A DNA stretch of 64,000 bases from Ichthyophis bannanicus. Its lineage: Eukaryota; Chordata; Amphibia; Gymnophiona; Ichthyophiidae. The position numbers and the translations under genes were made by a program. Location of the stretch: contig CM066031.1 of NCBI GenBank assembly GCA_033557465.1, positions 175,491,043 through 175,555,042 on the forward strand. The letters run 5' to 3'. Below the pieces are notes generated by a model. It was not told the origin of the DNA. It worked only from the letters and a program-made list of their open reading frames with translations, and did no database searches. Shown here piece after piece: positions 54,607 to 62,143 of this stretch (position 1 is the first letter of the stretch; each line of letters begins with the position of its first letter).

Positions 54607-54661
54607 GAATGTTGTTTGCACAGGGCCCCCTGAAACGCGGGGCCCTGTGCAAACAACATTC
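54607..54661. repeat. Perfect 23-bp hairpin near the right end of C
   Basis: 'gaatgttgtttgcacagggc' plus CCC (54,607-54,629) pairs perfectly with 54,639-54,661 across a 9-nt loop. It sits about 25 bp from the right terminus of the element. Confidence 0.95.
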
Positions 54662-54819
54662 TTGCTCAATGGACAGGCCGGCCCTGCTACATATGTTACT
54701 TTGCAATCCTGTTCTGACTGATGAAGGCTGAATTAAGTATGAGAACTACTGCACTCGTCTGCCCAGGGAGGGAGAGAATCAAGAAAACGATGTGAAAAAC
54801 TGAACTGGAAAAGGAGGAG

Positions 54820-54935
54820 CATCCTTCTACAGCAGGCAGCTGGGACATAGCTGTGCAGAATAACTGGGAAGACTGGATGGTCTTTATCAGCCATCTTCTA
54901 ATATATTGCAGATCACTCCAAGGTAACAACCCTGC
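54820..54935. repeat. Dispersed repeat, inverted partner of 1-110
   Basis: Near-identical reverse complement of the first 110 bases of the window; see that entry. Confidence 0.75.
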
Positions 54936-54939
54936 AGAA

Positions 54940-55060
54940 AAATATATTATTTAACATAGTAACATAGTATATGACAGCAGATAAAGACCAGTATTGTCCA
55001 TCTAGTCTGCCCAGCAAGGCAGCATGAATAAATGCACCTGTCACTCCATGAAGGTGCAGT
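54940..55060 (-). mobile_element. CR1-like 3' tail
   Basis: 'agtctgcccagcaaggcagc' and 'taacatagtatatgacagca' match 48,651-48,760 in the same orientation. Confidence 0.75.
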
Positions 55061-55063
55061 TTA

Positions 55064-55425
55064 ACACTAGAGGGCATAACATGAAGCTGAAAGGGGGTAA
55101 ACTGAAAGGCAATGTCAGGAAATACTTTTTTCACTGAAAGGGTGGTGGATGCTTGGAATGCCCTCCCGATGGAAGTGGTGGGGGCAAACACAGTGACAGA
55201 ATTCAAAATGTCATGGGACAGACATAGTGGATCCCTTTACAGCAACAGGATAAAATCAAAATAAACATAACTATCTCTTACATCTCAACAAAGAGGGGTG
55301 ACCTGCACAGAGCACTGGGACACCCCTAAACAGAGGCATGGGGAATGGTGACCTGCATGGAACAGTGGGTATATCCCTAAACAGGCATCGGGAGGGGTGT
55401 ACACACCGCTCTGTGTAGGTCACCC
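55064..55425 (+). pseudogene. CR1-like C-terminus and 3' tail, plus strand
   Basis: Codons give 'RGHNMKLKGGKLKGNVRKYF' and 'VVDAWNALPMEVVGANTV', as in the CR1 at 48.8 kb, then the 3' untranslated phrases 'tggatccctttacagcaaca' and 'tgacctgcatggaacagtgg'. One extra T in the 'FFT' codons shifts the frame. It lies back to back with the minus-strand tail at 54,940, so two CR1 3' ends meet here. Confidence 0.82.
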
Positions 55426-56289
55426 CTATTTACAAGAGTTTGCTTTCTCTGATTTATTACCTGGGAAATTCCTGTACGTGTGACAGCTTATAAAGAGTGT
55501 ACTGTGTATCTAGAACCTCAAAGTACAGTCATCCCTTAATTTCCAAGAGCTCATCTCTTTTCATGAAGACAAACAGTGAAATTTAATAGTGAGTGAGCGT
55601 CAACATGATCACATTTTTTGACACGTCTGTGTTGGTGTGTTAGTGTGTGTGTGTATGCTAATATGTATGCTCTGCCCCTTCCTCTCCTGCCACAGGGAAG
55701 CTGGGATTATATAAAAAGAGGTAGCGAGATAGATTTAAACACTGGAAGATTCAGCTCCAGTAGGACACATCTCCCACGATCTGCAAAACAAAGAGGTGAG
55801 TTGCTAGCATTGGGAAGTGTGTGTTTGTTTGTGGGTGTGGGTGGGCAGGAGGAGAGGGGCGACCATAGTACTGACAGCAGAGACCACAGGTAAAAAACTG
55901 TCCTAAATCTATGTGGATTGGGCTATCTGGATAGCGGCAGAATATCACTTCTTATCTAGATAGCTGCAGCACTGACCACAAAATCTGGGTATTCGGCAGC
56001 TGCTATCTGAATATTGCTGCTGTATATCTGTTTTTTCTTAACTGGAGGCAGCCAGCATTTAAACATGTGCAGCCTGAGCAGGCTAAATATCAGCCTGTTT
56101 AGACAGTTTTCAAAGTAGAAGTACCTACTTGCTTTCACTGTAGAAACTGGTGCAGTTTGTAGGTAACACATACATGCAGACATGATCAGTATTCACTTTA
56201 TTGGATTTATTAGGACTTTTCCAGCAGCGGCTCAAGGTAAGTTACATTCAGGTACAAGAGGTATTCTCTGTACCTGACTGTAACTCATC
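55426..56289. other. Gene-free stretch
   Basis: A short GT run lies at about 55,636-55,655. No coding sense or mobile-element end was recognised. Confidence 0.5.
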
Positions 56290-56524
56290 TTGAGTTGCTA
56301 AAGGAAATTTGTGAGCTAAATACCACTGTAAATGCAATGTGTGCCTCAGAGTCACTGCTGACCCCTGATGACCCAGCAGCTCCTGGGTTTTCTTGGCAGT
56401 GTGAGTAGAAGGAGATTGTCAGGCTTTTCTTCCATGGTAATGGAGGGTTAAGTGACTGCCCAAATCCATAAGGAGGGCAAGTGGGAATCAAGGCCTGGTC
56501 TCTTGGTTACCAAGTGAGTGCTCT
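56290..56524 (-). mobile_element. CORE-type SINE, main part (split by element D)
   Basis: The plus strand shows 'tgcctcagagtcactgctga', 'gttaagtgactgcccaaatc' and 'tgggaatcaaggcctggtct'. The head is interrupted at 'agtgctct' by element D and resumes at 60,484 with 'aaccactaggctgcttttcc'. Confidence 0.82.
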
Positions 56525-56567
56525 CAGGGCCGGATTTACCTATACGCCATGTACGCCATGGCGTAGG

Positions 56568-57898
56568 CAGTCCAACACAGGGCAGATTATCACGTAAACC
56601 AGGCACACAGTACAAAACGTGATATGGTGGAAAAACAATTTATTTGAAAATCAGACCTAGCAACCCGACACAGGCCGTGTTTCGATGACCTTCATCAGGG
56701 GTTGTCTAAATAGGTACTACAAACATAAAAACAAACAATATTAAAAAACAATTTAAAGGTGAAAGAACAAATGGACATGAACATGCTCTAACTAGAGAAG
56801 TAAAAATAATAATAATAAATAATAGTAATTATTACATTGATAATAATAATAATATAATTAATTAGTAATAGATCTCTCATAGTAAATACTTAAAAGTTAA
56901 TTAAATAAAATAATAAAACAATGAAACAATAAAACTACAGTGCTAGAAATGCGATACTCAATTAAAATATAAACCATAAAAAATGATATAATAAAACAGA
57001 CCACAACTAAATTTAAAAACACAACACAAACAAATGCAATCCTTATAGGAGGTGACAAGCAATAATTATAGTGTCATTACCTTCTTTGTAGAGACGGTGA
57101 TTTTCAAACCTCACAAGGAGGCACACGAACTCATTAGTGGAGGTACTGACTTAAACACTTGCAATAGAATAAAAACTAAAATGAAGAAGGCAAAGAGTAA
57201 AGCACATGTATACCATTGGAGACAGACTATGAACTTAAATCCAAACTAAATTTAAGAAACTGAAATGGAACTGAAACGCAGCAGGCTTGGATGGGGGAGG
57301 GGGGGGGCACGGCCAAGAAAAATTGTATAAAGTATTCCACAAGTGTTTAAGTCAGTACCTCCACTAATGAGTTCGTGTGCCTCCTTGTGAGGTTTGAAAA
57401 TCACCGTCTCTACAAAGAAGGTAATGACACTATAATTATTGCTTGTCACCTCCTATAAGGATTGCATTTGTTTGTGTTGTGTTTTTAAATTTAGTTGTGG
57501 TCTGTTTTATTATATCATTTTTTATGGTTTATATTTTAATTGAGTATCGCATTTCTAGCACTGTAGTTTTATTGTTTCATTGTTTTATTATTTTATTTAA
57601 TTAACTTTTAAGTATTTACTATGAGAGATCTATTACTAATTAATTATATTATTATTATTATTATCAATGTAATAATTACTATTATTTATTATTATTATTT
57701 TTACTTCTCTAGTTAGAGCATGTTCATGTCCATTTGTTCTTTCACCTTTAAATTGTTTTTTAATATTGTTTGTTTTTATGTTTGTAGTACCTATTTAGAC
57801 AACCCCTGATGAAGGTCATCGAAACACGGCCTGTGTCGGGTTGCTAGGTCTGATTTTCAAATAAATTGTTTTTCCACCATATCACGTTTTGTACTGTG
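56568..57898. mobile_element. Inverted head-to-head Penelope-like dimer inside element D
   Basis: Two arms of about 556 bp (56,606-57,161 and 57,341-57,898) are near-perfect reverse complements around a spacer of about 180 bp. Each arm's outer end carries the Penelope 3' end phrase 'gaaacacggcctgtgtcggg', which matches 25,441. A 14-bp duplication 'cgccatggcgtagg' flanks the insert (56,554-56,567 and 57,899-57,912). The identical small frames in both arms are one sequence seen twice. No RT remains. Confidence 0.85.
57801..57840 (+). ncRNA. Hammerhead-like motif, Penelope dimer right arm
   Basis: 'CTGATGAAGGTCATCGAAAC' (57,806-57,825) shows CUGAUGA and GAAAC core-like elements. The mirrored copy is at about 56,679-56,698 on the minus strand. 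Stem II pairing is weak by eye. Confidence 0.4.
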
Positions 57899-57943
57899 CG
57901 CCATGGCGTAGGGCCCAAAGCTGGCAAGGGCCCACAAAAAGCT

Positions 57944-58217
57944 GCCGCGGCAGCATGGACGTTCCCGCGGGGCCCCCTCTGCCCTGCCGAATCCCCGGCT
58001 GAGCCCCTCCATGCCGGCTTTGAGAGGCGCGAAGGGAGAGTGTCTCCCTCGCGTCTCTGTTAAGCCCGCAGGGGCTGATGGAATTTCCCATCAGCCCCTG
58101 CGGGCTTAACAGAGACGCGAGGGAGACACTCTCCCTTCGCGCCTCTCAAAGCCGTCGCGGAGGGAGGGATTCGGCAGGGCAGAGGGGGCCCCGCGGGACC
58201 GTCCATGCTGCCGCGGC
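57944..58217. repeat. GC-rich palindrome in element D
   Basis: 'gccgcggcagcatgga' and its inverse close the outside. The inner arms 'cttaacagagacgcgaggga' and 'tccctcgcgtctctgttaag' are perfect, meeting at 'gatggaatttcccatc' near 58,085. Hairpin arm about 135 bp. Confidence 0.95.
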
Positions 58218-58264
58218 CTTGGTAGCAGCCAGCGGTTTTGCTTTTTTAAAATTTCATTTTACTT

Positions 58265-59310
58265 GAGCCGATGGGGGGGGGGGGTAGGACTGGAAATGGG
58301 CTGGGGGGGTTAGGACTGGTAATGGGCTATGGGGGGGGGGTTAAGACTGATAATGGGCTGTGGGCTGATGGGGGCTGTCTGGTAATGGGCTATGGGGGGG
58401 GCTAGGACAGGAAATGGGCTGGGTGGGGTTAAGACTGGAGGTGGGCTGATGGGGTTAGGGCTGGTAATGGGCTGTGGGCTGTTGGGGGGGTTAGAACTTG
58501 TAATGGGCTTTGGGGGGGTTAAGACTGATAATGGGCTGTGGGCTGTTGGGGGAGGGGTTAGAACTGGTAATGGGCTATGAGGGGGGCTTAAGACTGATAA
58601 TGGGCTGTGGGCTGATGGGGGCTGTCTGGTAATGGGCTATGGGGGGGCTAGGACAGGAAATGGGCTGGGGGGGTTAATACTGGAGGAGGGCTGATGGGGT
58701 TATGACAGGTAATGGGCTGTGGGCTGTTGGGGGGGTTAGAACTGGTAATGGGCTATGGGGGGGTTAAGACTGGTAATGGGCTGTGGGCTGATGGGGCTGT
58801 CTGGTAATGGGCTATGGGGGGGGCTAGGACTGGAAATGGGCTGGGGGGGTTAAGACTGGAGGTGGGCTGATGGGGTTAGGACTGGTAATGGGCTGTGGGC
58901 TGTTGGGGGGGTTAGAACTGGTAATGGGCTATGGGGGGGTTAAGACTGATAATGGGCTGTGGGCTGTTGGGGGGGTTAGAACTGGTAATGGGCTATGAGG
59001 GGGGGTTAAGACTGATAATGGGCTGTGGGCTGATGGGGGCTGTCTGGTAATGGGCTATGGGGGGGCTAGGACTGGAAATGGGCTGGGGGGGTTAAGACTG
59101 GAGGTGGGCTAATGGGGTTAGGACTGGAAGTGGGCTGATGGGGGTTAGGACTGGTAATGGGTTATGGGGGGGCTTAAACTGAAAATGGGGTGATGGGGGT
59201 TAGGACTGGAAGTGGGTTGATGGGGGGGCTAGGACTGGTATTGGGTTGGGGGGTTGCTAGGACTGGAAATGGGCTGATGGGGGGCTAGGACTGGAAATGG
59301 GCTGATGCAG
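58265..59310. repeat. G-rich minisatellite in element D with higher-order structure
   Basis: Reverse-complement orientation of the unit in A-C: 'GGACTGGTAATGGGCTATG' plus 5-9 G. Larger blocks recur, for example 'gggctgtctggtaatgggct' at about 58,374, 58,619, 58,794 and 59,037, so groups of units have been copied together. Confidence 0.93.
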
Positions 59311-59559
59311 GGACCAGAAGGGAATGGATGCTGGGTGAGGCTGGAACTAGAAGGGAGCTGATGTTGGGGGAGGATTAGAATGGGATGGGGCTGGAAGAGT
59401 AAAATGGAGAAGGGAAAAATATTTTATGTGGGAGGGATAAAAAATCTACAATTGGCCGGGTATTGGGAGAGTAAGTGGGGATTGAGGATGGAGGGGTAAA
59501 ATGAAAAGTTCTCTGACCTTGTTCTCTGTAAAACCTAACAGTTTATTGTTATGGTATGT

Positions 59560-59640
59560 TGTTATATTGTGAACCGCGCTGATTCTGAATAGAGCGGTAT
59601 ATAAGAGCCTGTAATAAATAAATAAATAAATAAATAAATA
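59560..59640. repeat. Retroposon tail in element D
   Basis: 'gaaccgcgctgattctgaat', 'agagcggtatataag' and a (AAAT)n run form a typical SINE or LINE tail. It is absent at the matching place in A and C. Confidence 0.7.
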
Positions 59641-60128
59641 GGAATGAGGAAAGAGCAAAAGGATAAAGATTAGTATGTTAAAGCAAATGTAGAGAGAGAA
59701 TGGAAAAAAACTAGAAGAGAGAAGAAAGGACAAATGGACAGCAGACGATGGAGAGTTAGCAGAAGACACGAAGAAACCAGAAGAAAGTGGCTGGAGCAAT
59801 TGCAGCTGAAAAAAAATGCACAAAAGGTAGAAAAATATCTCTTTATTTTGAATTTATTAATTGGAATATGTCAGCTCTGGTAAATGTGCATCATTAACGT
59901 CTGCGCTTTGTTTAGTACAAGAGCAAATTAATGTATAGTTTTATTTCTACAGTGTTGTACATTCCAAGTTTGGCTTTTGGGATTCCCAGTTTAATTATTG
60001 TCTTCTTGTTTCTAAATTGTGATTACTTGTTTGGTGATGGTCTATGTTCTGCATGTGTAACTGAGCTGAGGTGTTCTGTTTATATAATTCCTATTTGACA
60101 TTGCCACTTGTTCTCTTTCCCCAGTAGG

Positions 60129-60320
60129 TCATGTATTGTTGTTCTCTGAAATGTATTGGTTTAATATTTGCAGTGTTGCCTTTTGATTGGTAGAGTATGG
60201 TGCTTTGTGAGTCCTGGTAGTACTGTTAGGATACGACGGGTTTGCTATGGGTTGGCACTGGATTATAGTAATGTAGAAATCTTTTAGTCTTTCTTTATCC
60301 ATACACTCATTAAGAGGCAC
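60129..60320 (-). CDS. Small ORF of element D (63 residues), homologue of 52,456-52,692
   Basis: The open frame 'MPLNECMDKERLKDFYITII' ending 'QYISENNNT' is the same as in element C except for an in-frame deletion of 15 codons and several substitutions. No known domain is recognised. Confidence 0.35.
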   Translation of the reverse strand: MPLNECMDKERLKDFYITIIQCQPIANPSYPNSTTRTHKAPYSTNQKATLQILNQYISENNNT

Positions 60321-60483
60321 GTTTACTAAAAGTTAGTATATGGTAACATTATGCAAATATTTATGCAAATGAGGCCCTTATGCAAATGAGGCCCCGCACC
60401 CCCCTTGGGCCGCCCCTGCTGGGGGCCCACAATTTTTGTTGGCGTAGGGCCTCACTCAAGGTAAATCCGGCCCTGAGTGCTCT

Positions 60484-60515
60484 AACCACTAGGCTGCTTT
60501 TCCCCTCCCCTTAAG
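60484..60515 (-). mobile_element. CORE-type SINE, head part beyond element D
   Basis: 'aaccactaggctgctttt' completes the tRNA-like head of the SINE at 56,290-56,524. Confidence 0.75.
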
Positions 60516-60780
60516 GATGTTCCCTTAAAAGCAAACCTCAGGCTCTTAAAATATTCTCAGCTGTATAGGTAACGGTGTAAATCTTTAAGATAGGACTGCA
60601 GTGATATTTTACTGAATCTCCTACAATAAGTCTCGCTACTTCAATATAGATTATTTTTGTTTTGCTGCCTTCTTGGGAAAACCCAAAACAGCACAATTGC
60701 AAGTCGATCAGGCTAATGATGAGAACATATATAACCTTTCCTAAATTAAACCAATATGAAAGGATTTACATTGCCACCCC
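60516..60780. other. Gene-free stretch
   Basis: Nothing recognised; it ends in the target duplication of element F. Confidence 0.5.
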
Positions 60781-61031
60781 CAGGGCGGGTCCAAGGTTTT
60801 CTGCCACCCCAGGCGGAAGCTCCAGACGTGTCCTCCCCTGCATGGCAAACCCTGCCAACCCCACCTCATGCTGAGCCACATCACTGCACCAGTGCCCCCC
60901 CTCCCCCCTCTGCTGCTGATTCTGGTAGCGGGGTCGGGGGGAGGTCTCAGATTGCCAGCAGGCCATGCCATACAGAAAGGTCTGCCACCTTAGGCAGCTA
61001 CCTAACCCGCCTACTGGATGGGATGGCCCTG
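60781..61031. mobile_element. Small hAT-like element F
   Basis: The ends 'cagggcgggtcc' and 'gggatggccctg' are short inverted repeats. The flanks 'gccacccc' (60,773-60,780) and 'gccatccc' (61,032-61,039) match at 7 of 8 positions. The 251-bp interior is GC-rich and non-coding, with 'ttctgccacccc' echoed as 'gtctgccacctt'. Confidence 0.65.
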
Positions 61032-61212
61032 GCCATCCCATATGTAATTTTATGAATTATTTGTGGCTACAAGACAAATGTGATCCCCCATACTAAGGAG
61101 ATAATCCAATGTAACCTCCAAGCTCTTACCCTGAGAGTTTAATATTAAAGGGATGTTGCCTATAGCTGAAAATCTGAACCTGTTCAAACATTTTAAGTCA
61201 GCCAAGGAACCT
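61032..61212. other. Gene-free stretch
   Basis: Nothing recognised. Confidence 0.5.
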
Positions 61213-61791
61213 CTGCTCTCCCAGCCCCATCCCATTCTAATCCTCCCCCAACATCAGCTCCTGTCTAGTTCCAGCCCCACCCAGCATCTGGTCCCTGCAT
61301 CAGCCCATTTCCAGTCCTAGCCCCCCATCAGCCCATTTATTTATTTAACATTTCTTATATATAGCCTTTCATGATATCAAGGTGGTTTACATTCAACAAA
61401 CTGAAATTACATTGAACAGGGCATTATAACTTGGAGATAACTATTTTACAGGGAACATGGGCAATGGAGGATTAAGAGGCTTGCCCAAGACCACAAGGAG
61501 CACATGTGAGACTAGCACCCCTGGTCCTTCTGGTCCAAGGTTGCTGTCCTCTAGTGGGATTTGAACCCCTGACCTTCTGGCCTGAGGTAATGTGCCCCAA
61601 CCACTAGGCCACTCCTCCCCCTTCCAATCCTATCCTAGACCCACCATCAGCCCATTTCTAGTCCTAGCTCCCTCATCCATTTCCAGTCCTATCCGAGTCC
61701 CTCCATCAGCTCATTTCCAATCCCAGCCCCCCATCAGCCCATTTCTAGTCCTTTGCTAGCCCCACCATCAGCCCATGTCAAATCCTAGCTA
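61213..61791. mobile_element. Fragment G of a C-type hAT-like element
   Basis: Collinear with 53,278-53,871 of element C, including the pyrimidine-rich stretch, the start of the minisatellite and the same SINE (61,331-61,620) at the same position. No termini are present, so it is a truncated or duplicated piece. Confidence 0.85.
61331..61620 (-). mobile_element. CORE-type SINE inside fragment G
   Basis: Near-identical to 53,408-53,697 and inserted at the same point of the minisatellite, so the insertion predates the split of the two copies. Confidence 0.85.
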
Positions 61792-62143
61792 ATTGGGCAT
61801 GGACTATGTTGGCACAGGAGCCATCTCTTGTGGATGTTACAGAGCTATGGTCTGGGATCATGATGTGCAATGCCAGACAAAATGTTCATGCTGACTTGGG
61901 TATAGCTCATCCCCACCAGACCTCTGTCTCAGGATTTAATGAATTGCCTGGGGTTGATCTGGCCGACCGGGTTCCCATGCTGGGAATCAGGTGCAAATAA
62001 ACCCCAGGGAAGGTCCTCATTGCAGATGCTGTCGTCATGGGATGGAGGAGAGTTGTATAGCTACAGTAGTACAATTGTGCACATGCTAATAAAACACTAG
62101 TGCCATACATTGCCATAATCAAAAATATTTATTTCAGTGTTTA
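61792..62143. other. Gene-free stretch
   Basis: Nothing recognised. Confidence 0.5.

Larger units (their letters stand above)
52344..54686. mobile_element. hAT-like non-autonomous element C
   Basis: The left end 'caggagtggccca' and the right end 'aggccggccctg' are short inverted repeats. A perfect 8-bp duplication 'ctacatat' lies at 52,336-52,343 and 54,687-54,694. The inside order is a body shared with A and D, a small ORF (52,456-52,692), pyrimidine-rich sequence, a C-rich minisatellite interrupted by a SINE (53,380-54,205), a GC-rich palindrome (54,205-54,599) and a 55-bp hairpin (54,607-54,661). No transposase is present. Confidence 0.93.
56525..60475. mobile_element. hAT-like non-autonomous element D (composite)
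   Basis: The left end 'cagggccggatttacc' and the right end 'ggtaaatccggccctg' are perfect 16-bp terminal inverted repeats. A perfect 8-bp duplication 'agtgctct' lies at 56,517-56,524 and 60,476-60,483. The body is the C-type layout inverted: GC-rich palindrome (57,944-58,217), G-rich minisatellite (58,265-59,310), shared body (59,330-60,420). An inverted Penelope dimer of 1,331 bp is inserted at 56,568-57,898. No transposase is encoded. Confidence 0.95.

Noticed and set aside
57052..57449. Two identical small frames on opposite strands
   Set aside because: One sequence seen in both arms of the inverted Penelope dimer, not two genes.
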